DNA of 64,000 bases from Streptomyces turgidiscabies Car8. GTDB lineage: Bacteria; Actinomycetota; Actinomycetes; Streptomycetales; Streptomycetaceae. How positions within the stretch are numbered: position 1 is the first letter of the stretch; every line of letters begins with the position of its first letter. Below, one piece after another: positions 15,047-23,639 of this stretch. The DNA lies in the NCBI RefSeq assembly GCF_000331005.1, contig NZ_AEJB01000006.1:1-64000 (forward strand). Reading direction: 5' to 3'. The notes below the pieces were generated by a model. It made no database searches and was not told the origin of the DNA. It saw only the letters and a program-made list of their open reading frames with translations. A program made the translations under genes and the position numbers.

Positions 15047-16390
15047 TCAAAGAGGAGGCTGTGCGGGCGCCGGGCCCAGGGTCGTGGTGCCGGGGGCCGT
15101 ACGATGCCCCAGCCCTGTCCGGTACGCGTCGAGCGCCGCCTCCACCCGGCCCGTCCGGCGCAGCAGATCGCCGAGCAGCCGGCACAGGTCGGCGAGGTCT
15201 CCGGCGGCGCCCGCGCGCTCCAGGACGCTGAGGGCGCGGACGTAGTGCTCCTCCGCCCGGTCCGTGTCGCGGGCGTCCTCGGCGATGATGCCGAGCAGCC
15301 GGTGGGCGGCGGCCGAGTGCACGGCGCCGCGCTCCGACGACAGGTCCCCGAGTACGTCGTGCAGCAGCGCCGCCGCCTCGTCGGACTTGCCGCGCCGATG
15401 CAGTACGTCGGCCAGCTCGACCGTGACCTGACTGCTGTAGAGGGCGGCGCGCTTGGCGGACAGCATGGCGTGCGCCTCCCGCAACTCGGCTTCGGCGCGG
15501 GCGAGTTCGCCCTGCTGGGCGTAGAGATACCCGCGCATCCAGTGGCAGTTGGCCAGCTCCGTACGGATCTGCAGCTGCCGGTACAGCTCGGCGGCCTTCG
15601 CCAGCGAGGCGTCGGCCTCCGCGTACCGTCCCTCGGCGAGCATCGTCCGGGCCACCTGTCGGTGCATACGGGCGATGAGCGCCGGATCGCGCACCTGCGG
15701 CGCGAGCGCGAGGGCCAGTTCGGCGGCCTGGGCCGCGCGCGCGTGGGCGCCCATGTCCATGTAGGGGGCGATGGAGCTGGCGTAGAGGGGGAGGAGAGCG
15801 TCCGGGTCGTGCAGACCGCTGCGGTTCAGCTCGTCGATCGTCGACTCCAGAAGGTATACGGAGTAACGGAGTTCACCGGCGAGATAGTGCGCGACGGCCC
15901 GTCCGCGCAGAGCGGGGACCCGGCCGGTGAGGGGCTCGTCGGCCAGACACCGTTCGGCCTGCTCGAAGTACTCCTGGGCGGCGCCGAGATCCCCGGTCTC
16001 CACTCCGCACTCGCCGAGCCCGAGCAGTGCGGCGGCCTCCTCCGCGAGGAGCCCGAGCCGCGCGGCCTCCTCCCTCAGCTCCCGGTACTGCTTGGCCGCC
16101 GCCTCGGTCTCGCCGGTGGCGAGGGTGCGCTGGGCGTCGGTGAGCCGGAGTCGGACGTCCGTGGCCAGATGGGCCGGACGCCCGGTCACGATCTCCTCGT
16201 ACGCCACCCCGAGCCGCTCGGCGATGTGCCGCAGCGCCTCGTCGGAGGCCCGCACACGTCCGGCCTCCAGGGTGGAGATGTAGGCGGGTGTGTAGGCGGG
16301 CTCCGCCAACTGCCTCTGTGTCAGCCCCTGCTCGATACGCAGCCGCTGCACCCTGCGCCCGATGACTTCCGGGTCGTCGCGCTCCACCAT
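15047..16390 (-). CDS. XRE-family regulator with C-terminal TPR array
   Basis: This 447-residue protein has an N-terminal XRE/Cro HTH (about 9-65: GRRVQRLRIEQGLTQRQLA, then YISTLEAGRVRASDEALRHIA). An array of tetratricopeptide repeats covers about residues 90-430. The layout, HTH plus TPR superhelix, is that of peptide-responsive RRNPP-type regulators and of many Streptomyces regulators without a known ligand. The ATG at 16390 follows GGGGAG. It is divergent from a 49-codon secreted-peptide gene at 16500, with a palindromic operator in the 109-base gap, so autoregulation and control of the peptide gene are likely. The ligand is unknown, and peptide sensing is an inference from this arrangement. 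Confidence 0.88.
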   Translation of the reverse strand: MVERDDPEVIGRRVQRLRIEQGLTQRQLAEPAYTPAYISTLEAGRVRASDEALRHIAERLGVAYEEIVTGRPAHLATDVRLRLTDAQRTLATGETEAAAKQYRELREEAARLGLLAEEAAALLGLGECGVETGDLGAAQEYFEQAERCLADEPLTGRVPALRGRAVAHYLAGELRYSVYLLESTIDELNRSGLHDPDALLPLYASSIAPYMDMGAHARAAQAAELALALAPQVRDPALIARMHRQVARTMLAEGRYAEADASLAKAAELYRQLQIRTELANCHWMRGYLYAQQGELARAEAELREAHAMLSAKRAALYSSQVTVELADVLHRRGKSDEAAALLHDVLGDLSSERGAVHSAAAHRLLGIIAEDARDTDRAEEHYVRALSVLERAGAAGDLADLCRLLGDLLRRTGRVEAALDAYRTGLGHRTAPGTTTLGPAPAQPPL

Positions 16391-16439
16391 CGCCAACTCC
16401 CCTGCGCCCACTTGCCGTTGAGGTCCGTCAAGCTCTACG

Positions 16440-16465
16440 TTAAGCCACGGGTTAAGCGTGCTTAA
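16440..16465. promoter_or_regulatory. TTAAGC operator between the XRE-TPR gene and the peptide gene
   Basis: TTAAGC-GT-GCTTAA (16452-16465) is a 14-bp perfect inverted repeat. A third TTAAGC half-site at 16440-16445 lies 12 bp away, about one helical turn. The AT-rich half-sites stand out in this GC-rich DNA and sit midway between the divergent starts. The adjacent XRE protein is the obvious candidate binder. Confidence 0.65.
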
Positions 16466-16499
16466 TACGTCGCTGTCATTGCAGGGTTGCGAGGTTGCC

Positions 16500-16649
16500 G
16501 TGTTCTCACACGCCAGAGCGATCTGCGCGGCGATCGTCGCCGCCGCCACACTCATCCTCGCCGCGAACGCGGGCCCGGCCCGGGCGGCGGAGCCACACCG
16601 GACGGGGCCCGTGCACGAAGCGGAGTGGGCGCAGGGTCGGCCCGGGTAG
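16500..16649 (+). CDS. Small secreted peptide precursor
   Basis: This 49-residue frame begins VFSHARAICAAIVAAATLIL and continues AANAGPARAAEP. It is a complete Sec signal peptide with an A-R-A cleavage site, followed by only about 18 mature residues (EPHRTGPVHEAEWAQGRPG). The GTG at 16500 has GCGAGG five bases upstream; an in-frame GTG at 16458 overlaps the operator and is less likely. The tiny mature part, the divergent XRE-TPR regulator and the shared operator suggest a signalling peptide. The gene has no recognised family, so its reality rests on the signal peptide and context. Confidence 0.55.
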   Translation: MFSHARAICAAIVAAATLILAANAGPARAAEPHRTGPVHEAEWAQGRPG

Positions 16650-16705
16650 GGAAGCGTCGGTTCCGGCCCGTCAGAACGGCTCCGGCACTACTTTCAATCG
16701 ACTAC

Positions 16706-17365
16706 TCAGAACTCAGCCGTGTCCAGCTCGAACCCCAGGGGCGCGGGCAGGGGCACGGTCAGGCCCAGCTTGTGCTTCAGGCTCTTGGCGTAGTCGTCGC
16801 CGGACGGCTCGGAGTACACCAGCACCTCGCCCTCCTCCCGGTCGATCAGCAGATAGACGGGGATGTCGGCACGGGCATAGCCGAGGATCTTCTTGTCACG
16901 GTCGCGTGCGGCGGTCGAGGTCGAGGTGACCTCGGCGACCAGAAGCACGGAGGCCGTACCGTGCCACTCCTCCTCGTCGTCGAAGCTGCCCTTGGGAGCG
17001 ACGACAAGGTCGGGGATGACATGTCCGGTCTCGGAGGCTCCGGGAACATTCAGGCCGATGCCGGTGTAGCGGCCCAGCCCCTTGTCATGGTCCCGGACCT
17101 GCCCGCTGAGCTCCGACACGATTTCCTCGTGCTCCCCATTCGCCGGTGGCACCACGTAGATCTCCCCTTCGACCAGCTCCACACGCCAGCCCTCAGGGGC
17201 AGCCGTACTGAACAGCTCGAAGGCCTGCTCGACGCTCGCGCCGCCCAGGTACTCACGCATGCGTGCCTCGTAGCGCTCGCCGTCGGGATCATCAGGATCG
17301 TCGTACGGGCCGTGAATGGCCTCGCCCTGGTAACCCGGCATGATGATCGGCTCCGCCGTCGCCAT
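16706..17365 (-). CDS. Uma2-family (DUF820) PD-(D/E)XK nuclease-fold protein
   Basis: This 219-residue protein contains the Uma2/DUF820 restriction-endonuclease-like domain. It reads PEGWRVELVEGEIYVVPPANGEHEEIV, then a PDLVV segment with a conserved Asp, LLVAEVTSTST with the catalytic-type Glu, and KKILGYARADIPVYLLID. The family is very expanded in Streptomyces and cyanobacteria. Nuclease activity is predicted from the fold but the biological role is unknown. The ATG at 17365 has a perfect AAGGAGGT ribosome site, so expression should be strong. It appears to be a single-gene unit. Confidence 0.85.
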   Translation of the reverse strand: MATAEPIIMPGYQGEAIHGPYDDPDDPDGERYEARMREYLGGASVEQAFELFSTAAPEGWRVELVEGEIYVVPPANGEHEEIVSELSGQVRDHDKGLGRYTGIGLNVPGASETGHVIPDLVVAPKGSFDDEEEWHGTASVLLVAEVTSTSTAARDRDKKILGYARADIPVYLLIDREEGEVLVYSEPSGDDYAKSLKHKLGLTVPLPAPLGFELDTAEF

Positions 17366-17481
17366 GTCAGACCTCCTTCGCTCAGCGCGACAGTCCCAGA
17401 GTAGACCGGCGGCCCGAATACGGAATCCGGAGCCATTCACTCGAACGAGCGTGCTGTTACGTTTCCGCAGGCCGCCCGCTG

Positions 17482-18975
17482 TCAGACCGCGGGCTCCTCG
17501 GAAGCCACCAGCCGGCTCCTCCCACCGCTGACCCCGAAGTAGATCGTCCCCGCGACCAGCACCCCGATGAACCACGAGTACGGTCCCAGCGCCGCCCCGT
17601 AGCCCGCGGGCCCGTATGTCGGCAGGATGCTGGAGAAGATCGCGCCGACCGCCGCCGCCGCGAAGGCGCGGATGTTCCAGCCGCCCTGGAAGCGGAACTC
17701 GCCGTCCTCCCTGTAGAGGTCGGGGACGTTCAGCTGGGCCTTGCGGAGAAGGTAGTAGTCGACGACGACCACGCCGAAGATCGGGCCCATGGTCGAGCCG
17801 ATGGCGTTGACGAAGCTCGGGGCGTTGTCCCAGGGGTGGAGGGGGTAGAGGAGGAGGGCGATGACTGCGGCGATCAGGCCGCCGCGCTTGAAGGTGATGT
17901 GCTTCGGGGCCACGTTGGCGAAGTCGAAGGCCGGGCTGACGAAGTTGGCGACGACGTTGATGCCCAGGGTCGCGACGGCGAACGTCAGAGCGGCCAGCAG
18001 GACGAGGAACGCGCTGTCGAACTTCGCCGAGATCGCCGCCGGTTCGAGGATGACCTCGCCGTACACCTTGCTGGCGGAGGCAGTTGTCATCGCCGCGACC
18101 AGCGAGAACAGGATCAGGTTGACCGGCAGACCCCAGACGTTGCCCTTCTTCAGGGTCTTCTCGTCCGGCGCGAACCGGGCGAAGTCCCCGAAGTTCAGGA
18201 ACAGCGCGGCGAAGTACGTCACCCAGGTCGCGGCGATGGCCGCTATCGCGGCGAACGAACCCGGCGTCACGTCCAGGCCGGTCGCGCTCTTCGCCAGGGC
18301 CGCGAGGTCCTTGGCCGGCATGTCGACGGTGAAGGACAGCGTGCCCGCCTTGACCGACAGGACCACGGCCAGCACCAGCATCATCAGCCAGACCGCCGGG
18401 CCGGCGAAGTCCTGGAAGCGGCGGACCGTCTCCATGCCCTTGCTGATGATCAGCAACTGGGCCGCCCAGACGGCGAGGTAGCAGATGACCTCCAGCCCGC
18501 TGTGGTCGAACAGGCGGGTCGTCTCGTGCAGGTGCTTCGGACCGTCGTACCGCACCAGGAACGCGACGATCGCGCCCGCCGCCGCGCTGGTCTGGGCGCC
18601 GTACCAGAAGGTCGCGACCACGGCCCGGACGAGGGCGGGGACGTTCGCGCCGAAGGTGCCGAAGGAGGCGCGGGCCAGGACGGGGTAGGGGACGCCCGTC
18701 CGTACGCCGGCCTTGCCGATCAGCGTCATCAGGTAGTAGATGACCAGCGATCCGACGCCGATGCCGATCAGGAACTTGAAGGTGTTACCGGCGACCAGGA
18801 ACAGACTGGCGGCGAGGAAGTAGCCGTAGAGACTGTGTACGTCCGAGGTCCAGACGTTGAAGATGCTGAACGCGCCCCACTTGCGCTCGGTGGCCGGGGC
18901 GAGGTCCTCGTTGTAGAGGCGGGGGGAGTAGTCCTCCCTGCCCGTGCTCTCCGTGGGTCTGACCGTGTCCGTCAT
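17482..18975 (-). CDS. NCS1 nucleobase:cation symporter
   Basis: This 497-residue, 12-span transporter belongs to the NCS1 family (uracil, allantoin, cytosine, hydantoin). The N-terminus NEDLAPATERKWGAFSIFNVW followed by SDVHSLYGYFLAA is the family signature, and PYPVLARASFGTFGANVPALVRA is span-3 region sequence. It imports a nucleobase or a related compound with Na+ or H+; the substrate is not readable. The ATG at 18975 follows AGGAAGAG. Its 240-base upstream region carries a 16-bp palindrome at 19078-19093. It is unlinked to catabolic genes here. Confidence 0.9.
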   Translation of the reverse strand: MTDTVRPTESTGREDYSPRLYNEDLAPATERKWGAFSIFNVWTSDVHSLYGYFLAASLFLVAGNTFKFLIGIGVGSLVIYYLMTLIGKAGVRTGVPYPVLARASFGTFGANVPALVRAVVATFWYGAQTSAAAGAIVAFLVRYDGPKHLHETTRLFDHSGLEVICYLAVWAAQLLIISKGMETVRRFQDFAGPAVWLMMLVLAVVLSVKAGTLSFTVDMPAKDLAALAKSATGLDVTPGSFAAIAAIAATWVTYFAALFLNFGDFARFAPDEKTLKKGNVWGLPVNLILFSLVAAMTTASASKVYGEVILEPAAISAKFDSAFLVLLAALTFAVATLGINVVANFVSPAFDFANVAPKHITFKRGGLIAAVIALLLYPLHPWDNAPSFVNAIGSTMGPIFGVVVVDYYLLRKAQLNVPDLYREDGEFRFQGGWNIRAFAAAAVGAIFSSILPTYGPAGYGAALGPYSWFIGVLVAGTIYFGVSGGRSRLVASEEPAV

Positions 18976-19077
18976 CGGGGTCTCTTCCTGCGCGGGTCGC
19001 CACGATGGCGCCGGATGGCCTAAAGAGAACGGGCCGGATGTTTCCCCCAAATGCCACGCACGTAACTGCCCTGTCAA

Positions 19078-19093
19078 TGGAAGTTCCCTTCCA
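19078..19093. promoter_or_regulatory. Palindrome upstream of the NCS1 transporter
   Basis: TGGAAG-TTCC-CTTCCA is a perfect inverted repeat 103 bp upstream of the transporter start. It is a candidate operator; the binder is unknown. Confidence 0.4.
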
Positions 19094-19214
19094 CTGAGCG
19101 AAACGGGACCGTACCGATGACCCCCCATGTCCGGCCGTAAGGGGCGATGTCAGAATCGGCCGGACCAGGAGGGGGATCAGGGGCGGATCAGAGGCGGACC
19201 AGGGGGACGACGGC

Positions 19215-19463
19215 ATGAACGAGAAGAACGAGAAGAACGTGCAGAAGCAGAGGCACAGGATTCCGCTGGCCCTCGTGGCCCTCACGCTCTGCTGCGTAGC
19301 CGTCGCCCGCTTCCTGGTCACCATGATCTTCGACTTCTCCGTCGACAACCTGATCGACGGGCTGGTGAGCCTGGTCGTCCAGACGGGGGTGACCACCGCG
19401 CTCGTCATGGTCGTCGTGCTGCTCCGGAGACGGAGGCAGAGGCAGCGGGGCGTGCAGGGCTGA
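19215..19463 (+). CDS. Small two-span membrane protein
   Basis: This 82-residue protein has a charged Asn/Glu/Lys N-terminus, two transmembrane spans (about residues 17-38 and 50-70) and an Arg-rich C-terminus (RRRRQRQRG). The ATG at 19215 follows AGGGGGAC. Function is unknown. It is divergent from the NCS1 transporter and may share its regulatory region. Confidence 0.6.
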   Translation: MNEKNEKNVQKQRHRIPLALVALTLCCVAVARFLVTMIFDFSVDNLIDGLVSLVVQTGVTTALVMVVVLLRRRRQRQRGVQG

Positions 19464-19469
19464 GCCGCA

Positions 19470-19503
19470 CAAACAAAAAAGCAAGGAGTCCTGAACTCCT
19501 TGC
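19470..19503 (-). terminator. Strong intrinsic terminator, oriented leftward
   Basis: GCAAGGAGT (19481-19489) and ACTCCTTGC (19495-19503) form a 9-bp perfect stem with a 5-base loop. Read on the minus strand it is followed by TTTTTTGTTTG, an unusually good U-tract for this genome. No minus-strand gene lies upstream of it. It also sits just upstream of the rifamycin-responsive promoter region and could insulate it. Confidence 0.6.
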
Positions 19504-19527
19504 CATAGTCAATGTATAGCGCACCGG

Positions 19528-19547
19528 GGGGCTTGCGGCAAGGCCCC
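19528..19547 (+). promoter_or_regulatory. Rifamycin-associated element (RAE)
   Basis: The 20-mer GGGGCTTGCGGCAAGGCCCC matches the RAE as I remember it from published work on rifamycin-inactivating genes of actinomycetes. A TATAGC -10 candidate (19515-19520) lies directly upstream, so the element would sit at or just after the transcription start. The RAE is needed for rifamycin-induced expression of resistance genes. Here it precedes rgt and helR. Confidence 0.85.
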
Positions 19548-19605
19548 CGTCGTGCCGCAGAATCTCCGGCCTAGGCCGGAATTCGCGGAAACGGGGAGTC
19601 TCGAA

Positions 19606-20843
19606 GTGCGTGTTTTGTTGTCGACCTACGGGTCGCGCGGGGATGTCCAGCCCATGGCCGCGCTCGCCCTGGCCCTGCGGGAACTCGGTGCGCGAGTGCG
19701 GGTGTGCGCGCCCTCGGACGACGAGTTCGCGAAGCTGCTGGCCGAGGTCGGCGTGGAGTTCGTGCCGGCCGCCGAGCCGGTGCGCACGCTGGTCACCGGG
19801 ACGGCTCCGATGACACCGGAGGCCCTGCCGCAGCGCGCCGCCGCGTTGACCGCCGCGCAGTACGAGGCTGTGGTGGCCGCCGCCGAGGGATGTGACGCGG
19901 TGGTGGCGACAGGGCTCGTCCCGGCGGTGGGCGCGGCCCGGTCGGTGGCCGAGAAGCTCGGCATCCCCTTCTTCTACGTGGCCTACTTCCCGACCATGCT
20001 CCCGTCGCCCCACCACAGGCCGCACGCGCTGCCCGGCCGCCCGTTCCCGCCGGACGAGACCGACAACCGCGTGCTGTGGGACCTGACCGCCGAGAGCTTC
20101 GACGTCCTGTACGGGCCGGGACTCAACACCCACCGGATGTCGATCGGCCAGCCCCTCGTCGACGACACCCTCCGCCATGTCTTCACCGACCGGCCGTTGT
20201 TGGCGGCCGACCCGGTCCTGGCTCCGTGGCCGAAGTCCGACCGCCCTCCGGACGCGGGCGATCTGGACGTCGTACAGACCGGCGCGTGGATCCTGCCCGA
20301 CGAACGGCCCCTGCCCACCGACCTGTCGGCGTTCCTGGCGGCCGGCGAACCGCCCGTGTACGTGGGCTTCGGCAGCATGCCCATGCGGGAGTCGGCCGAT
20401 GTCGCCCAGGTGGCCGTCGAGGCGGTGCGCGCGCAGGGGCGGCGCGTCCTCGTCGGGCGGGGCTGGGCCGACCTCGCCCTGATCGACGACCAGGACGACT
20501 GCCTCGCCGTCGGCGACGTCAACCACCAGGCACTGTTCCCCGGGTGGCCGCCGTCGTGCATCACGGCGGCGCGGGTACGACGACGACTGCCGCCCGCGCC
20601 GGGGCACCCCAGGTCGTCGTACCGCAGCTCGTGGACCAGCCCTACTGGGCAGCCAGGGTCGCCGAGTTGGGCATCGGCACGGCGCACGACGGTCCGACGC
20701 CGACGTTCGCGTCCCTGTCCGCCGCGCTCGGTGTCGCCCTGGCCCCCGAGACCCGCGAGCGGGCCGCCGCCGTCGCCGCCAAGATCCGCACCGACGGCGC
20801 GACGGTTGCCGCGAAGCTGCTGCTCGACACGGTCGGCCGGTAG
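19606..20843 (+). pseudogene. rgt: Rifampin glycosyltransferase with one frameshift
   Basis: The frame starts VRVLLSTYGSRGDVQPM, the N-terminus of GT1/MGT-type macrolide and rifampin glycosyltransferases. The donor-binding end is [20 protein letters not shown] and then [19 protein letters not shown]. The family glycosylates rifamycins at the C23 hydroxyl of the ansa bridge and inactivates them. The two parts are in different frames. One C is missing from the run at 20538-20541 (TTC CCC CGG expected), which shifts the frame before the HHGGAGT motif, so the product as written would be dead. Restoring that base gives about 412 intact residues. GTG 19606 follows GGGGAG. The gene lies behind an RAE and 97 bases before helR. 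The frameshift may be a sequencing error. Confidence 0.85.
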
Positions 20844-20870
20844 TCAGGACGCCGCACGAACACCTGCACA

Positions 20871-20910
20871 CCTGATCGCCTGATCGCCTGATCGCCTGAT
20901 CGCCTGATCA
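20871..20910 (+). repeat. 8-bp tandem repeat between rgt and helR
   Basis: Five tandem copies of CCTGATCG (the last ends in A) lie in the 97-base intergenic gap. No dyad function is evident. A similar GGGTGATC array occurs at 46612-46635. Confidence 0.8.
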
Positions 20911-20940
20911 CCAGCGCCTCGTAGCACCGGAGTTGATGAC

Positions 20941-23157
20941 GTGACCCCCCTGACCACCACCAGCGTGTTCGACCTTCCCGACCGTCTCTCCGCCAAGGCC
21001 GACCCGAAGCTGATCGCCCGCGACGAGCGGCACTTCGCCGCCATCGCGGAGTGCCTGGAGCAGACGATCGCCGAACTGTCCGACCGTCTCGACGCGGAGC
21101 GCAAAGCACCGGGCGGCACCGGCCGCGACGCGATGGACCGGGACACCGAGATCCACCGCATCACCTCCCGTCTGCGCGCCCTGCGCCGCTTCGGCCTCGA
21201 CCTCTGCCTCGGGCACATGGTCGACGCGGACGACCCCGAGCAGTCCGTGTACGTCGGACGGCTCGGCCTCACCGACAGCACCGGCCGGCGGCTGCTGCTC
21301 GACTGGCGCTCCCCCGCCGCCGAGCCGTTCTTCGGCGCCACCCACGGCAACCCGATGAGGCTGGCGAGCCGCCGCCGGTACCGCTGGACCGACGGCCGGA
21401 TCAGCGACTACTGGGACGAGGTGTTCACCCCGGACGGGCTGGACGGGCACGCCGCCGCCCTCGACGACCAGTCCGCCTTCATCGCCAGCCTCGGCAGCAA
21501 CCGTTCGCCGCGCATGCGTGACGTGCTCGGCACCATCCAGACCGACCAGGACGCCATCATCCGCGCCGGTTCGCGGGGCGCGCTCGTCGTCGACGGCGGC
21601 CCGGGCACCGGCAAGACCGTCGTCGCCCTGCACCGCTCGGCCTACCTCCTCTACGCCGACCCGCGGCTCGGTCACCGCCGTGGCGGCATCCTGTTCGTCG
21701 GCCCGCACCGGCCGTATCTGTCGTACGTCGCCGATGTGCTGCCCAGTCTCGGTGAGGAGGGCGTGCAGACGTGCACCCTGCGGGACCTCGTCGACGAGGG
21801 GGCCACGGCGGGGGTCGAGGCCGACCCGGACGTGGCCCGTCTGAAGTCGTCGGCGGAACTGGTGCGGGCGGTCGAGAAGGGCGTCCGCTTCTACGAGGAG
21901 CCGCCCACCCAGGGGATGACGGTCTCGACCCCCTGGTCCGACGTCCGGCTGACCGCCGGGGACTGGGCCGTCGCCTTCGAGGCGGCACCCGGCGTCCCGC
22001 ACAACGAGGCCCGCGACCAGGTATGGGAGGAACTGCTCACGATCCTGGCGGACAAGCACGACGACGCGTTCCAGGACCCTGACAGCGACGACGGCGACGA
22101 CACCACCCACGGCGTCCCGCCCGCCCGGCTCCGCAAGGCCCTCGCGCAGGACCGGGAGTTGGTCGCCGCCTTCAACCGTGCGTGGCCGCTGCTGGAGGCG
22201 ACGGACCTGGTCGGCGACCTGTGGTCCGTACCCGCGTACCTCCGCCTGTGCGCGCCGTGGCTCACCCCTGACGAGGTACGGAAGCTGCAGCGCGCGGACG
22301 CCCGGGCCTGGACGGTGTCCGACCTGCCGTGGCTGGACGCGGCCCGGCTGCGGCTCGGCGACCCGGAGGCGGCCCGGCGAAGGCACCGGCACGAGAGCGT
22401 TCTCGCCGCCCAGCGCGAGCGCATGGACCAGGTGGTCGACAACCTGATCGAGGCCGCGTCCGCCTCCGGCGCCGACGGTGACGAAGGGGTGGGCCTGGTA
22501 CGGATGCTGCGCGGCCAGGACGCCAGGGTCAGCCTGGTCGACGAGTCCGAACTCGCCCTCGCTGCCCAGGACTTGCTCGTCGGCCCGTTCGCGCACATCG
22601 TGGTCGACGAGGCTCAGGAACTGACCGACGCGGAGTGGCAGATGCTGCTCCTGCGGTGCCCGTCCCGGAGTTTCACCATCGTCGGGGACCGCGCCCAGGC
22701 CCGGCACGGGTTCACCGAGTCGTGGGAGGAGCGCCTCGAACGTGTCGGGCTCGACCGGATCACCCTGGCGTCCCTCAGCATCAACTACCGGACGCCCGAG
22801 GAGATCATGGCGGAGGCCGAGCCGGTCATCCGGGCCGCCCTCCCCGACGCGAACGTACCGACGTCCATCCGTAGCGGCGGCATCCCCGTCACCCACGGCC
22901 CGGCCTCGGACCTCGACCTGATCCTCGAAACCTGGCTCACCTCCCACCCCGACGGCATCGCCTGCGTCATCGGCGCCCCGAACTTCCGGCCGACACCCCG
23001 GGTCCGCTCACTGACCCCGGAACTGTCGAAGGGCCTCGAATTCGACCTGGTCGTCGTCATCGACCCGGCGAACTTCGGCGAGGGCATCGAGGGGGCGGTG
23101 GACCGCTATGTGTCGATGACCCGGGCCACTCAGCAACTCGTCGTTCTCACCAGCTAG
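20941..23157 (+). CDS. helR: HelR, RNA polymerase-protecting HelD-like ATPase
   Basis: This 738-residue superfamily-1 helicase-like protein has an N-terminal coiled-coil segment (about 20-90) that inserts into RNA polymerase in HelD proteins. Walker A is GGPGTGKT at about residues 219-226, and the Walker B/DEAQ-like motif is VVDEAQELTDAEW near 555. Late motifs are INYRTPEEI and KGLEFDLVVVIDP. In actinomycetes HelR displaces rifamycin from RNA polymerase and gives tolerance. The identity rests on this architecture plus the RAE and rgt immediately upstream. GTG 20941 is used (CCGGAG eight bases upstream); the nearby ATG 20936 would stop after two codons. The gene is intact, so RNA polymerase protection may persist even if rgt is broken. 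Confidence 0.88.
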   Translation: MTPLTTTSVFDLPDRLSAKADPKLIARDERHFAAIAECLEQTIAELSDRLDAERKAPGGTGRDAMDRDTEIHRITSRLRALRRFGLDLCLGHMVDADDPEQSVYVGRLGLTDSTGRRLLLDWRSPAAEPFFGATHGNPMRLASRRRYRWTDGRISDYWDEVFTPDGLDGHAAALDDQSAFIASLGSNRSPRMRDVLGTIQTDQDAIIRAGSRGALVVDGGPGTGKTVVALHRSAYLLYADPRLGHRRGGILFVGPHRPYLSYVADVLPSLGEEGVQTCTLRDLVDEGATAGVEADPDVARLKSSAELVRAVEKGVRFYEEPPTQGMTVSTPWSDVRLTAGDWAVAFEAAPGVPHNEARDQVWEELLTILADKHDDAFQDPDSDDGDDTTHGVPPARLRKALAQDRELVAAFNRAWPLLEATDLVGDLWSVPAYLRLCAPWLTPDEVRKLQRADARAWTVSDLPWLDAARLRLGDPEAARRRHRHESVLAAQRERMDQVVDNLIEAASASGADGDEGVGLVRMLRGQDARVSLVDESELALAAQDLLVGPFAHIVVDEAQELTDAEWQMLLLRCPSRSFTIVGDRAQARHGFTESWEERLERVGLDRITLASLSINYRTPEEIMAEAEPVIRAALPDANVPTSIRSGGIPVTHGPASDLDLILETWLTSHPDGIACVIGAPNFRPTPRVRSLTPELSKGLEFDLVVVIDPANFGEGIEGAVDRYVSMTRATQQLVVLTS

Positions 23158-23170
23158 TCGAATCCCTCTT

Positions 23171-23536
23171 TCAGCCCCTTGGTGCCACGCGGATACGGTT
23201 CCCGTCAGGATCAGCTGCGAGGAACGTCAGCCCGAACCCCGGATCATGAGGCTCCTGCAGGATCGTGACGCCCCTGGACTGCCACCGCTTGAAAATCGCG
23301 TTGACCTCGTCGGGCCCACCGTCGGTGGCCAGACACACCTCACTGGTACGCGGGACATCCGCTGACAGATCCTCGAACTGGCCGGACCACAGAGCGAGAT
23401 CAGCGCCTGGCCCGAGGTCGAAGGTGATGAAACCCGGAGTCTCGAACGACGGCCTCATGTCGAGGAGGTCGCCGTAGAAGCGCGCTGCCGCGGGAGCGTC
23501 GTTCACATAGACGATGGACATGACGGATGTGGACAT
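23171..23536 (-). CDS. VOC-family (glyoxalase-fold) protein
   Basis: This 121-residue protein has a paired beta-alpha-beta-beta-beta VOC fold. It begins MSIVYVNDAPAAARFYGDLLDM and ends FLAADPDGNRIRVAP. The family includes dioxygenases, glyoxalase I and antibiotic-binding proteins; no substrate is evident. The ATG at 23536 follows GAGGGA. It is divergent from a WYL regulator 103 bases away with a palindrome between, so the WYL protein probably controls it. Confidence 0.85.
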   Translation of the reverse strand: MSTSVMSIVYVNDAPAAARFYGDLLDMRPSFETPGFITFDLGPGADLALWSGQFEDLSADVPRTSEVCLATDGGPDEVNAIFKRWQSRGVTILQEPHDPGFGLTFLAADPDGNRIRVAPRG

Positions 23537-23600
23537 GGTTGTTCCCTCTCACAGGGGTCGTAGGGGTCGTGGGTACGCGTCCACCAGCCTGACCGGGATA

Positions 23601-23619
23601 TGCGCCGCATCATGGCGCA
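23601..23619. promoter_or_regulatory. Inverted repeat between the VOC and WYL genes
   Basis: TGCGCC (23601-23606) and GGCGCA (23614-23619) with a 7-base spacer lie 20 bases before the WYL start, in the divergent promoter region. It is a candidate operator for the WYL protein. Confidence 0.45.
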
Positions 23620-23639
23620 ATTCCTGAAAACCTCGGTGT

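Noticed and set aside
20871..20910. Short tandem repeats as a CRISPR array
   Set aside because: The 8-bp units have no spacers, and no cas genes are present.
20908..22947. Minus-strand open frame of 679 codons opposite helR
   Set aside because: Low-complexity composition without family similarity; the plus-strand frame carries the Walker motifs.
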